Part shown: piece by piece, positions 49,665 through 62,015 of the stretch | Layout of the letters: every line of letters begins with the position of its first letter | Numbering within the stretch: the first letter of the stretch is position 1 | NCBI GenBank assembly: GCA_963920765.1 | Contig: OY987244.1 | Location: 15,688,501-15,752,500, forward strand | Direction: 5' to 3' | DNA from: Ulota crispa | Lineage: Eukaryota; Streptophyta; Bryopsida; Orthotrichales; Orthotrichaceae | Length of the DNA stretch: 64,000 nt | Made by a program: the position numbers and the translations under genes | The notes under the pieces: model-generated | What the model was told of the DNA's origin: nothing | The model's input: only the letters and a program-made list of their open reading frames with translations | The model's database searches: none

Positions 49665-52107
49665 GGCTGTAGCCCTTTCATTGAATGAAGGCCAAGGATC
49701 CTCTCATACTTTGTAGTTGAATTCACATTCATAATGAAATGTCACTATTAAATGATATCAAAAGAATTTGAACTCACTGGCTCGAAACAATATATCTTTT
49801 ACAGATTTTTGACATTTTGTCACAAAAATTTAAAATCTAATAGTAGAATGGAAAATATCTCCTTTGGAGAAGCTAGAGTAGCAAGCATGTGCAAGAAGGG
49901 AAGGTTATTGAACAAGTAAAGATAGGAATCTAAAGTTTTTGAACTCTTAGTGCCTCCAAAGTCCAAACACCGTCAAGACCTCTAACCATATTATAAGGAC
50001 CTAAACCCACATTTGCTCACCAAGATCAACCTAACTATATAAAAACCTATATATATTTTGTAGCTTTCTATTTCTTAGAGTGCATGGCAAGTTGAAGTGT
50101 GTTGATCTCAAATTTAGGAAGCAAAGAAACTGTGATCTAAGATGACTCTAGACATAAGATCTTCATTTTTGCAAGTATTTTTTCTTTAACCTATCTCTAC
50201 ATTAGATTGATATAATACCTTGCACAAAGATCAAGAAGCATCCAACAACTAAACTAACCGCATAGTTAAAGAACAAACAAAAATAAATTCACACAAAATT
50301 TGGATGTAATTCATCCAATGCACATGATTTCTACTATAAGTGTATGAAAGTGTTCATTGTCCACCTAGTGGGTGCTAGCAACTTTAGGGATTAAACCATC
50401 TAACCAATTGGATTTGTATATTATAAATTGATGGTCTACTAAAAGCTTCCTAATGTAGGTATGAAAAGAGTAAAACACAATATTCATTAATCTAGGAAAA
50501 ATTGCAAATTTGGATCTTTTGGATTTTATGTTTTTGAAAGAGTGTCTACTTAATATTCTTTTAAGGATATAAAACCCAAAACTCCCAAAACTCCCAAAAC
50601 TCCAATTTTTCCAAATTATTGAAAATCATGTTTTAAGGAATTTTTTTCATGTGAGGCCAATTTCAACAAAGTCCTTAGATAGAACACATATTGGATTGAG
50701 TATCATGGATTGCATGGTAGTGTAGCTTATCTGCAAAAGAGGAATTGGCAAACTTGGATAAGAAGATTCGAGGAGGAAGCATGTCAATTTAAGAGTTTGG
50801 AACTTTGGGTTGATTGGGACCTTGGTCAAATTTGATAACTGGAATTGACTTGCTATGAAGTGTCACCATTATTTTGTAATATACTATAGCAAGTATTGAA
50901 AATTGCAACTTTACTCCAAGCGGAGTGTGTGATATGTCATTGAAAAAGTGTTATTTAGAGCTTATCAACAATACATCATGCATCTAATTTGATTAAAAAA
51001 TTCACACGTAAGATTGTGCTAGAGATTTAATGTAAATACATTGTGGATTTTACCACATTTTGGATTTTGATAACAAGGCAATCCTATTGCTTCACTTATT
51101 TCCTCCCTACACACTCACATGGAAATAATCCCTGAAACTTTTTATTTGTCAAGGTAGAAATATACTTTAGCAACTCTAATGATAAATTTGCCTTGAATCT
51201 TTGGAACATGGCAAACACAAGTCTGTATTAAAGCACCTCTTACCGTTTGAATTTTTATTCAGTTTAGAATTTAGATAGGTTATTGCTGTTTTATAGTATA
51301 CCCGTTACTTTTACCCTGTAAGGTCTGCGGTTGATTTGGGGTAAGCAAGAGGTTTTCTTGTTCTAAATTTAATAGTCAATACATATGAGAAATACCTAAT
51401 TGTGATTTGTGATGAAGATTTGACCATACCATTGGAATGAGATTTGATGGGCTTGGACTTTCACAATAAATTTGGTGGCAATTGAGGGTTCCTTTGTTGC
51501 AAATTATAATAGACTTTTGAGTCCGTATATGGTGAAGTGAGCATGTAAACAACAAGCCACCTTTGCCATTGTATTTCGTGCTAAGGAATTCTTTTTTGTT
51601 CTTATAGGGCTAGGTTTTTTTTTTACCATCAAGAACCATATGGAACTCCAACCTTGCATTCTCCAAACTTGTGTTTGTAAATATAAATGTCATTCTTTTT
51701 TGCATTTAGGGCTGTATTTCTCCAATATTGAATTGTGTATTTTTAGCCTGCATGCATGCAATTTTTTCAACCCCTACACCACATGCTAGCATGGATCTTC
51801 ATGAGATTTGTCCCATTACATTCATTTTTGAATTCCCCTTACACATCCCCTTTCATCCATAACCAAATTCATTGTCAAACTTTGGCTACCAATGATTATG
51901 TGTCTAAATTGGCCAAAAAGTGATTGACCAAACCTCAAAGGGTTAAATGTCCAACTAATTCTAATTATGGCAATTTCTATTGAGCAGTTGTAGGAAATGC
52001 CAATTTTGCCCAATTGTATCTCGACAGCTATCCAAAGGAGCTAGTATGCTTGTTGAAGGGAGCTTCGTGAGCGGTAATGTGAGTGGCAATGGACAAGTTG
52101 TGATGTA
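49665..52107. other. AT-rich gene-free stretch
   Basis: Nothing gene-like is supported. A small tandem run of ACTCCCAAA (50580-50605) is simple sequence. Confidence 0.45.
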
Positions 52108-52110
52108 TAA

Positions 52111-52735
52111 GAGCATCTCCACCGGTGTCTCAAACACGCTCACAGTGGATGAAAAAATGCTAAGGGTCTTTTCAAAACCCTCTCAAGACACTTTGTCCTA
52201 CAGTTTCTAGCAAGGGCCCTTCAAAATACTATTCATCATTAGAGCATCTCCACTGGTCCACGCTCTTCCAAAGTTTTTCATCTATTTTGGCCGGCCCTCA
52301 AGTCCATTGATCTCCACCCATGCTCTTCAAAAAGGGTGGTCTTGCACTCCAATACATACCATAAATAATTAGTTGACCACTTATCAAGAAAAGTAGAGAA
52401 TAAAGTTCACTAAACTTAAGATGAATAGTGTCTTGAAGGGCTCTTGCTAAACACATGCTAGAAATGGTAGGACATAGTGTCAAGAGAGGGTTTTGAAAAG
52501 GCCCATAGCATTTTTCATCCACTTTGAGTGTGTTGGAATCACTAGTGGAGATGCTCTTATTCATTTTAAGTTTAGTGATTTTATCCTCTCTTTTTCTTGA
52601 TAAGTGGTCAAATAAATATTTATGGGGCATGGTGAAGTGCAAGGCCACCTTTTTGAAAAGGATGGGTGGAGATCAAGGACCTTGAGGGCCCTTCAAAAAT
52701 TGATGAAAAACTTTGAAAGAGCTTTTTTGGTACTG
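52111..52735. mobile_element. Outer MITE, GAGCATCTCCA family, split by an inner copy
   Basis: Starts GAGCATCTCCACCGGTGTCT after TAA (52108-52110). Its sequence follows the copy at 26244-26564 up to ATTCATCA at 52238, then resumes with TTCATTTTAAGTTTAGTGAT at 52560 after the inner element. The right end near 52735 is degenerate. Confidence 0.65.
52242..52556. mobile_element. Inner MITE nested in a member of its own family (315 bp)
   Basis: Starts GAGCATCTCCACTGG and ends CTAGTGGAGATGCTC. TTA flanks both ends (52239-52241 and 52557-52559). Its text (CTTGAAGGGCTCTTGCTA; GAGAGGGTTTTGAAAAGG) is the outer copy in reverse orientation, so it inserted in the opposite direction. Confidence 0.8.
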
Positions 52736-52794
52736 AAAGAATTGAGTGCAATAAGGTGGAGGTTTAGACCAGTGTCAACCATGTTTTGACATGT

Positions 52795-53166
52795 TTAACC
52801 CTTAAACGCCAAGGCCCATAGTTGTGGCCTGCCTTGTAGTGTACAACTACAATGCTCAGGGTGTGCGGAGCCTATAGTATTGCTTCAGAAAGTGAAAAAA
52901 GTCAATAGTGCATGCTGCCCACATGAAATTTGTAAGAAGGGCAGGAGGGGACTTATCAACCATGGTTGTGAATGTTCTCACAAATTTTAATTTTGAAAAA
53001 AATGAGGACTTTCAATCGATCCAATTTTGGCACTCTGTGGTGAAGAACCTTGCAATAACTGCTTTTGAAAAAAAATTGAATAAAAAAAGCTTTTTTTTTG
53101 CAACCCCCAGACTGTTTTTTTTGCACCAAAAGGACGATAATCATCTCTTCGACCTTTAGGGGTTAA
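52795..53166. mobile_element. TTAACCCCTAAACGCC-family element (372 bp)
   Basis: Left end TTAACCCTTAAACGCCAAGG, right end CGACCTTTAGGGGTTAA. Contains poly-A and poly-T runs near 53060-53125. Open frames in it are not supported. Confidence 0.6.
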
Positions 53167-53268
53167 TATTACTTGGAGTCTTTCAGGCTGTCTGCCATCG
53201 TTGTAATTTCTACTGGAGTCAAGGATGTCTCTATATTGCCTTTGAAGCAGTGTTTTTTTTTTGGGCAA

Positions 53269-54929
53269 TTTAACCCCTCAACGCCCCTCCCCTTTTCAGC
53301 GTGGTATCTGCGAGTTCAGAGATAGGGTTACGGTACATGGAATTGTCGTTTTGATTGAGGGTTGCTCGGCAGTTCACCGCTGATTGAGGTTTATGCTCTG
53401 TTTCTGCAGTGCCTGAGTCCAAAACCAAAGGATTTCACCGTGCTGATGTTATCCTTATAACGATCAAAAGCGGGTGAGCGTCTAAGCCAGAACTGAAATT
53501 CCGGTGGCTAATGCACTTTCGACAAACCTGCCCATCGACTGGGTGCAAAAGAAAAGGGCACAATTTGCAGGCGTGCTCATGTACGAGATAAGAATGCACT
53601 TACAAATTATCAGCTCGATTCATGCAAGAATCACAGGATGTGAGGCATCTACGTGACCACAACTCTGTGCGGGCGAGAGAAGAAAGACCGGTTTAACAGG
53701 TGCACTCCACCTGCCAATAACCGACACCTGGAACTCCCACTCGCGTATGCACGGCGTTCTCAAAAAACTTTTGAGGAACCGCACCTGCGGCAGCTGCGAG
53801 CTGTTCAATCCAAACTCATATGCCGAAATGCCGAAGTAGTGTAAGTCAAGGAAACAAATTGCTCTACAGGAGCTTGAACTGGGAAGACGATGAAATGTAC
53901 CTGCTTGATTGGGTTCAGGATTTATAACCATTCTGGCATATCGAAAAGGACAAATTCGGCAGTTTGACATGCAGCCAACACCTCGAAATGCCAGAAGCTA
54001 GTGCATGTAAAAGAATCTCTGCATATGTTGCTCAGGACATATCGCAGAGGTTTGCTTCAATTCCCAGAATGAGACAACCTCTGTGGTAACGAAAGGCAAA
54101 AGCGAGAGAGTATTATGAGGGAAAGGAAAATTTCCCGATTATGGTTGAAGGACTCTAATCCCTTCAAGTTGTAATACGTAGCTTGAATAGCAAGTGCTCT
54201 GGTAGTTTGGTCAGTGATGGCTCCTGATTTAGGGAAACGCTATAGTAGTACAAAAGGTTTATTGCAGCAACTGGAATCTCTGCAGAAAGCTCCCTATGTG
54301 GCAAAATAGCACAAGAATACATATCGTTCATTACCAAGAGCCAGCTAGGAATGGGTTCAGAAACCAACTCGCCACCTGATCTGCGACAACGGTTGCAACG
54401 TCTGCAAGCATCGACAAGCCGGGAATGGGTTTCCAAAACAAACTCGCCACCTAATCTGCGACCCTGAGTTTGACTCTATGGACATGGGCATTTTTATTAG
54501 AGCAACAATACATCAGTGCGGGCATGTAACCATCAACCTGTAAGCATGAAACCACACCACGACCTGCAAGTCACAACAAAACATAAGTGCAGCCAATCTA
54601 CACCTGCTAAGAAGCACACTGGAAACCTCCTCTCGCCTCGGATTCCTTGGGACAGCGCAAGCAACGGTTGTCCACCGGCTGGAGCCGGTTGAAAGCAGGA
54701 ATCCTGGCCCAACTGCCATGTCCGAAAATGGCCTCGAAGCTAATCATGCGCCATTGCCAGAGATCGACGTCATCACAGGTTTTGAAAATCCCAGCACTGG
54801 ATTAGTCTTCACAAAGCGGCCAACTTCATTTTTCATTTCCCTCGCCCTTGCGACAATCCCACACCGCAACAAGCGAGAGAGAAAACACAAACAACGACTT
54901 TTGCGCTGCAGGGGCGTTGAGGGGTTAAG
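53269..54929. mobile_element. GC-rich segment bracketed by TTAACCCCTCAACGCCCCT inverted repeats
   Basis: Left end TTTAACCCCTCAACGCCCCT (53269), right end AGGGGCGTTGAGGGGTTAAG. The inverted similarity extends outward through GGCAATT and poly-T/poly-A tracts (53252-53268 and 54930-54952). The 1.6-kb interior is clearly richer in G+C than the flanks. It has exon-like minus-strand pieces, such as an open frame 53970-53620 with C-x-x-C near its start (residues 4-7) and GT/AG signals at its edges, but no family was recognised. A tandem duplication sits at 54355-54465. It may be a transposon that captured gene sequence, or an old gene hemmed in by two repeats. Confidence 0.45.
54355..54465. repeat. 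About 75-bp diverged tandem duplication
   Basis: GGAATGGGTTCAGAAACCAA and GGAATGGGTTTCCAAAACAA each begin a stretch that continues ACTCGCCACCT.ATCTGCGAC, about 75 bp apart. Confidence 0.7.
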
Positions 54930-55408
54930 GCCTAATTGCCTCAAAAAAAAAACAAACAAAAAGCGGCTTCAAGCCTACAGAAAAAAAACGGTGAATTTTT
55001 TTTAATAAATGTCGAATTGTAATAATGAAAATCGTGTTGCAGCCTAAGCTTTCATAAAGTCCAAATTGAAAATTGATGTCATCATTTTAAAATAATTTGA
55101 GCATTTTAATATTTTTGAGGTGTTGCCTAATCCAATTCAATACAATACTTAAGTAATGATTATAAGGATGCTTTCAAAAAATGACCAATGAATATTTTTC
55201 ACCTACAAAAAAATCCCATGATGCTCCAAAAATCCATGAGTTGGGACCACCTTCAACTCCAACCAAAATCGGGACGGAGCCAGCAAGCTACAAACCATTT
55301 TCAAAAAATGCCACCCAAGCATCGGTGAGAAAACCAAAAAAAATCCCTGCTTTGTAGTGTTCTAACGAAGCTAATGACAACACTAGGTGTAAGAGAGAGA
55401 GAGTGTAG

Positions 55409-57579
55409 CTATGAACCAGCTCGACTTGGAAGCTTATTCAAGATACAATTGCCGTCCTTACTCCAGTACTCGCTGCCTACACACTGCCGGCAAACGAAGA
55501 GGCCGGAAGGATCAACTCGCTGCTTTGTCGCCACCAAGCTGGCGTAATTCTCGATGCCCCAGAACGACCTCGTCCAGTCGACCTCATCAACACTGGCTTC
55601 ATTGACATAAGCACCGGTTTCAGGAAACGCCGTGTGCAGCATTTCAACATAGCGTCTGCAACGAATCCGAGCAGCTGACTTCTCCATTTGCGTCGCGTTC
55701 CAGCCCCAGCTGGATCGAGTGGTCAAGTGCCAGAGCCCCTCTCGCCATGCCGGTGTGACGGCTGTTTGTCGAAGAGGATCTCCTAGGCGAACTCCGGGCC
55801 CAATCACCATATGGCCTAGCACGCCAGAGCCCTCAGATAACCCCACGGCTGCGACAATGGTCTTCGCCAGGTGACGAGGGTTCTCCAGAGCCGAGAAGGG
55901 GATGATTCGCGAGCCTAGCACGCCACGACCCCCTGTATAGTCTGTGCCTGTTTTGGGGAATATCAGGCCGTAGACGGCACTATGCCATTCCTGGAATGTG
56001 GAGTAGCTGTGAATCAAGTACACGGTCATATTCACGTTCTGGATTTGTGACAGAGCTTGTACAACGGGAGTCAGGGTCGCCCTCGCGGTCGTCTCTGTGG
56101 CTGGAACCAAAAAATTCCCAAAAAATAGACTGGAATTGAAGCTCCAGTACCCCGCCCAGTGGGCTGCATCGAGTGGAATTGTGCCTTGGGCCCAGACTGT
56201 TAGAATGTCTTCTTGTGTTACTGTCGTCCAGGCCGCTCCATTGCGAGGATTCAGCAGTAAGATGGCACCCACCAAGTTGCTGGGTGTTGGATGGAGTTTA
56301 TACGTGACGGATGTCACCACACCAAAGGTTCCCCCACCACCGCCACGAAGGGCGAAGAAGAGATCTGCCTCGTGGCATTGGTTTGTGACTCGCAGGGTGG
56401 CATCGGCCGTCACCACCTCCATCTGCAGGACGTTGTCGACGGCGAGCCCGAAGGTGGGACTGAGGGCGCCGTGGCCGCCTCCTTGCACGAACCCACCCGT
56501 GGCGCCCACCGTGAGTGACATGCCGCCCACGAGAATGTAGCCTGTGGGTTTCAACGCGTCGTAGATCTCGCCCCATGAAACGCCCCCTTCAACCGTGATG
56601 GCGGGCCCGTCGTAGTTCCCACATCCGCCCTCCGGCTCCCAGGATTCATGAATGGTTATATTCTTGAGCTTGTGCATCCAAATGAGAAATGAACCAGCTG
56701 CCGCACTTCGGCCGAGGAAGTCGTGGCCGCTGGTCTTGACCACGACGCGGAGGTTGTGGAGCGCTGCGAAGCGGATGGCGTTCTGCACGTCCTGGACAGC
56801 CTCCACTTGCACGCCCAGCACCGGCACTAATCCTTGGTAACAAATACTCGTCCTTGACGCGTTCATCGCGCACGTTTTGTTGCCACTTTCCTCCCAATTG
56901 TCTTGTTGCATACTTCCGGCATTGTCTGCTCGCATGTATGAATTGACTTGATTATTCCGTACGAACTGGCACCTTGTTGCGTTGAAATCTGGGTCGTGAC
57001 AAGGGCTCCCTGAATTTTTGCAAGAATGGGATCCGAATGCTGTAAGTTAGTCATAATTATTCTAAGACGATTTGACTGCCATGAATTTACGCTGTTTTTC
57101 CTCCTTTGATCACCTCTGCTTTGCAATCTGACAGCTTTTTTATTATTTTTCTTAAAGAAAATTTACAATCTAATCCATTCTTGTTAATTAGAGAGTTACC
57201 ATGTATGCAAGAGACGAATTTACTCTAGAATTAGGCCGCAGCTTGAACTCCATATGAGATACCAAGTCAGATCCGTGTCGATAGTTGATAACTCCTGAAT
57301 AGTGAGAAGAAGCAATTGTGGTACAATTGTGCAGGCTCAAGGATGTACAAGGCAGATGAGCTGCTGTTTTTTGGGCTTACCTGTAGGTTTGGGAGCAATT
57401 AAGCGACCACCAATAGTTACATTCAAAGCATTCCATTCCTGGTGAGTCGGCCAACAAGTAGCTTTTGAATCTGAACAGCGGCACATGCTTCCGTTGCTGC
57501 AGGTAATTAATGTGGAGGCAGTCCAGAGAGCCACCACTATATTCGTTATAGCATCTGTTGCATGGTTGTGCATCGCCAT
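55409..57579 (-). CDS. Secreted FAD-linked oxidase (PCMH/BBE type), fungal-like
   Basis: Two minus-strand exons, 57579-57381 and 57009-55409, joined in phase 1 across a 371-bp GT-AG intron; 599 aa. Residues 10-26 form a hydrophobic signal peptide. Then come CRC..TCW..EWN..IGGRLI (33-61) and a PCHD..RC segment, typical of secreted fungal FAD oxidases. KTSGHDFLGRS gives His162, the expected 8-alpha-histidyl FAD attachment site. GATGGFVQGGGHG and DLFFALRGGGGGTFGVVTS are the rest of the PCMH FAD fold. The second covalent cysteine of plant berberine-bridge enzymes is absent in the TVGATGG loop. The C-terminal BBE segment reads YVNEAS...WGIENY...DPSGLF. The enzyme probably oxidises an alcohol, sugar or secondary metabolite and makes hydrogen peroxide; the substrate is unknown. 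The ATG at 57579 is chosen because it directly precedes the signal peptide and follows a TATA-like box; in-frame ATGs lie upstream at 57654 and 57630. Confidence 0.9.
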
Positions 57580-57633
57580 CTCGTTTTGAGGTATGCTCGT
57601 GCCTGTAGCCGGAGCAGCGGGACGAGGCATAAA

Positions 57634-57643
57634 CAAAATTATA
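57634..57643 (-). promoter_or_regulatory. TATA-like box upstream of the FAD oxidase
   Basis: Minus-strand TATAATTTTG ends about 55 bp before the chosen ATG. If it is the core promoter, it excludes the farther upstream ATGs. Confidence 0.35.
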
Positions 57644-58510
57644 CCTGTGCACATTGTATTTGGTTAGACCGGGTGACAATTTCAAACGGCAATCTTTCAA
57701 GGTAAGGTGGAAAATCTGCCCTAGACTGGAAAAAGTGTACGAATGCGCAGAGACAAATCACCTCGACGAGATCTGGAGCAGCTGCTTTAATTACTTGAAA
57801 CCGAGCTTTCATTCCTAACCACTTAGACGACAGAACAGGTGCCTGGACTCTCTCTCTGGTTTAAGGTTCTTTTGGCCGCAAATGCAGTTGAGCGCTAATT
57901 TCGTAACTGTCCTAAGAATTTGATGAGGAAATACCTTCAGAATTGTGATGGCAGAAATCAGAAAAGCGTGAACATTCTCATAGGGTTTGTTGTATAATCC
58001 AGCACCAATCCAACATACAGTACAATTTGGGCTACCCAATCACAAGTTTTCCATGTGACAAGGTTTCTGAACCAGCTGAATGTTGTGAGTAGAAGTGGCC
58101 CACCTTGAATTCTCCTGCTCAATGATACAACACCTTACACGCTATACAGCGGAGTAATCTCTAGAATTGCCTTGGCCCTAAAGTTGATGTCGCTTTGCCT
58201 CTTATTCAAATTTTCACTGCCAGGGATCAGTGGAGTGGACCATATCCTGGACCTTGCCTCATTCTTGTTCTTGTCAAAAGGCAGCAGCTTCTAAGTGGAC
58301 GTTTCGGGTGCAAGTGACAGATGTAGACCTCATGCAAGTGTGATGACTTCACATTATCTTTTGGGTGTCCATTCTGAGACGTGAGACTCTTCATATATGC
58401 CAACGTGGAAGTCCTTTTCCATGGGTTAGGTACCTAACACTTGCTTATCAATTTGTTTTCTGGGTAGATTTTTGTTTAGATAAGCTTATGCTCATGTGAT
58501 GAGGTTACTA
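57644..58510. other. Intergenic stretch upstream of the FAD oxidase
   Basis: Mixed composition, less AT-rich than the later spacers. No supported exon was found; the reverse open frame 58039-57815 has no recognised features. Confidence 0.35.
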
Positions 58511-59335
58511 GGGTGATTGCAAGAAAGACTTCACGTTTTTGTCTCAAAGTGCCTTTTTTGGGTGTAGTACTGGCAGTGTTACCAGTATTGCAAGTATTAC
58601 ACAACATTTTGTGGAAATTTGAACCGTCCCTCCCATCCCAAATCTATTGGGAATGAGGCACATGGCATGTCATTTAGGAAATCCAACTATCAATAATGGC
58701 AATTCAATGAATGGATGAAAAAAATTCACATCCTCAAATGGTGTTAGTGGTCAGTGGTACTACAAAGTGCCAATTAATGGTAGGGAGTACTACGCAGGCA
58801 TGTGGAGCACAAATTACTAGAATTTCTAGGCTGCCATGTTTTCAATTTTAGTAATTACAAAAAAAATCCAAAAAATAAAACAAAAAATGGCCATTTTGCT
58901 CTATTTGAGACGCTTGAATTGATGAAATTGATTTTTTTGGGGAAGTTTGTTTTCTTTCTCCAATGCTTGACCAAAGGATGCCCACTTTGAGAGCATGTGG
59001 AAGGTAGAGAATTCACAACTTCCTAGAACCCTTCTACGCATCCATGTAAAGCTCTATGATGAACAACTTGTGGCATGAGATTTGCTTTTTTGGACCCAAA
59101 ATAGTACTAAGACCCTCCAAAATGGCCAAGGTAGACACCTATTTGGAGGGTACTTAAAAATAGTAAAATAAATTTAAAATGACCGTAAAATTTATTGAAG
59201 GTTTGTGATTATGACATGTACCTTTGTTTGAAATTTCATCTCAAAATGACTTGGTATGCAAAAGATAGGAGCCAAAAACCACGTGTAGGAGGTGAAGGGG
59301 ACAAAAAATAGTACAAGTGTTTCTTGCAATCACCC
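58511..59335. mobile_element. Inverted-repeat element with GGGTGATTGCAAGAAA ends (825 bp)
   Basis: Left end GGGTGATTGCAAGAAAGACT, right end AAGTGTTTCTTGCAATCACCC. ACTA occurs immediately outside both ends (58507-58510 and 59336-59339). Only the terminal 20 bp pair well. Confidence 0.65.
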
Positions 59336-59436
59336 ACTAGTCTCATGTCCATTATCAGTCTCAGGTTGAAAAGTTGTATTAGAATACCAGTGCAATGTCA
59401 CATTCACTAAACTCAAGTGGTGCAACAATAAAGACT

Positions 59437-59679
59437 TTAACCCCTAAACGTCTAAAAGTGCCTTTGCGGCCAGTATAATACAAGGCATTTTCTTATATTT
59501 TTCTTGTATTTGAGATGGTTCTAGATACTTTATGACATTTGAGATCAACAAAGAAGTGGAAAACAAATAATGCGATACTAGTGAGCTATTTGAGATTCCG
59601 AATTAAAACTTCTTGTCCGATAGCAAATACCAATTACATAGCAATGTATCTATTATCTCATGAGACTTTCAGGGGTTAA
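59437..59679. mobile_element. TTAACCCCTAAACG-family element (243 bp)
   Basis: Left end TTAACCCCTAAACGTCTAAA, right end GACTTTCAGGGGTTAA. Short and AT-rich inside. Confidence 0.55.
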
Positions 59680-59695
59680 ATATTGTCAAGCAACC

Positions 59696-60564
59696 TTGAC
59701 CCCTAAATGCTCCAGGCCTATGGCCTATTTGACCTTCTTGGAATTTCCATGAACCTAAACAATCCACCAACTTTTTCATAAATTTCATCAAGGTTTTTTC
59801 AATTGTAATTGTACACATTTAAACTAAACATGTTAGAAATTACATGGAAAAAGAAAACACAACAATATCACTTATAGTTTGAAAAATTGTAATGTTTGAA
59901 AATGAGGGTGTTAATCCCTAAAGGGCCCTTGGGCTCTAGAGATATGGTACCAAATACGGTTGCAACCAATATTAAAAAATTTAAATCAGCTAGAAATTAA
60001 GCGTTACAACCATACATATTGAAGGGTTGTTTGATGGTGGATGCATAATTTTTTTGGAAAGTCCTCAAAGCAGCTCAAATACGTTTGTATATATGGCCAT
60101 ACATATAGCAAAGGACTTTTGGGCTGTTTAGGGTTTAAAATGTTAAAAGTGACTTGAAGTCTTCTAATCCTCATTTCACATGTCAAATCTAAAAAGTTGG
60201 TCACCAAAAAGATATGAGGTTTAAGGTCATTACATGTCTAATTTTAATCAACTTATGGTTTTAAAATCTACTCTTATTATTTTTGAATGGACTTCTAATG
60301 TGCATTTTTCTCTAAGTTCTAGTGTATTTGAGGCTCATTTTCAAGATCTTTGAACACTAGAAAGCTCAAGATTGCAATGAACACCCTTGTACAAAATCTT
60401 GAGTAGAAAACCCATCAACTTTCACTCTCAAAATCAGATTTTTGATGTTGAAAATAGATTTCAAAGAAAACTTATATTGAAAAAAAACTAAACTAAAAAT
60501 AGTGATTTGATAAAGTTTTATTCATCTTCACCCAAATCTGGTCGCTTGGGCTTCTAGGGGTCAA
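59696..60564. mobile_element. TTAACCCCTAAACG-family element (869 bp, with a nested relative)
   Basis: Left end TTGACCCCTAAATGCTCCAG, right end GGGCTTCTAGGGGTCAA. Inside, 59911-60138 has its own ends TTAATCCCTAAAGGGCCC and GGGCTGTTTAGGGTTTAA, so it may be a nested member. Confidence 0.5.
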
Positions 60565-62015
60565 CTGACATAACGAGGTTTTGGTTTTTATCTAACATTG
60601 TTTGCAACCTCAGTATTGTTTTACAGACCATCATTGGTAACCTTCAATTAGACATGAAAGTTTCTTTTTTTTCAGCTTCCAGATCGATGTGCTTTTGCAG
60701 CTTACAACAACTGATCCAGCATGCAAGTGAGTTGCTGGAAAACTGGTGAAAACTCTGCATTGGAAATTATGTGGATTCAGAGTTTGCCACTTCTCATCAA
60801 GCAGCATGGAATTGGTAACCAATGACCAGTTTCAACCAAGTTGGATGAACTCTTTGGATGGAACAAGGCATGATTTTCACCAAATCTTATTTCTATAATA
60901 GGCTTAGTTCTATTAGTAGTTGGTTGTTTATAATAGAATAAAATTTGTGTTAATTGGGTAGTTGGGTGTTCCTCCAAGAAGATAAATGGCGGTTATGTGG
61001 CAGTTATGGTTGTCCTTGGGGATGGGGTATACACGGGGATAGGGGATGGTTGCTTGGAGAAGGAGGTGAAGCGTGTAGGTAGGCATAGTACAGGTAAGCT
61101 CATTGCAACAGAAAGGAGAAGAAGTTTAAAGAAGGTGATTATGAGGAAGGTCATGTTAATCTTTTGTAAGGACCCCCTCCCGTGATGGCCCTTCGCTGGA
61201 ACGACGGGTACAAGGGTCCACTAGTGTAAGATATTACGAAAGAACATAAAAGGACCCGAGTACAGTTGCTGCGAAATGGAAGCACTTGGGAAAGTCGAAC
61301 ATATCAACACAGGTTCTTCAATCAAGATGGTAGCTATGGTGGAAGGGTACACCGAAAGGAAATTCTACACAACCGCAGATGTTAGCTGATCAAAAATGAA
61401 AAAGGTAGTTTTGCTATCCCATTCAGAAGCTGAGTGAATTAAGAGTTTGCTTGTCTTTCATTCTGCATGTTATTGTTTTCAATAGCTCATGAGCAGATAA
61501 CATCAATAGCTTTAGCAAGGCTCATGAGGGTCTTCAAACATGTGCAGGCTTGATCTTTTCTGATGCCTTTTGAAAGGCAAATGATGGAACATTCATTGCA
61601 GGAGGAGCAAGCACTTGGACTGGGAGAACTTGGACTGTTTCTAGGACTCTGAAAACAGGGGCTTTTTTTCACTTAGTTGCTGATTTTGAAGACTCTTCAC
61701 CATATTAGGTAAATTGGGAAAAACGGAGGGACTGTTTTGTATTTCACCTCAATCTTACGTGTAGGCATAGCTCAAAAGTTGTTAATTTTGAAGCTCTTGG
61801 AGGTAATCACTAAGACATCACTATTGTATAAAAAAATACACGCTTGTTTTTTTGTGATATGCTAATATATACATAATGGTAAAAATAATGAAAGTCCCAT
61901 AATGTACTGTTTTTCCCAATTTACCTAATATGGTGTTTAGAGCCTACTTTTAGCATTAGTTTGTACTATGCATGGTTTCACAAAAAAGGAAATTGTGTGC
62001 TATATAGTATTGTTT
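60565..62015. other. Unresolved stretch, possibly decayed retroelement
   Basis: The section 60640-61400 is less AT-rich than its neighbours and has short open frames but no recognised domain, long terminal repeat or primer-binding site. I cannot assign it. Confidence 0.3.

Noticed and set aside
56097-56540. 147-codon plus-strand frame inside the FAD oxidase gene
   Set aside because: Antisense shadow of a GC-rich exon with the conserved FAD-binding motifs on the other strand.
60640-61400. LTR retrotransposon
   Set aside because: No paired long terminal repeats, primer-binding site or polymerase motifs could be found.
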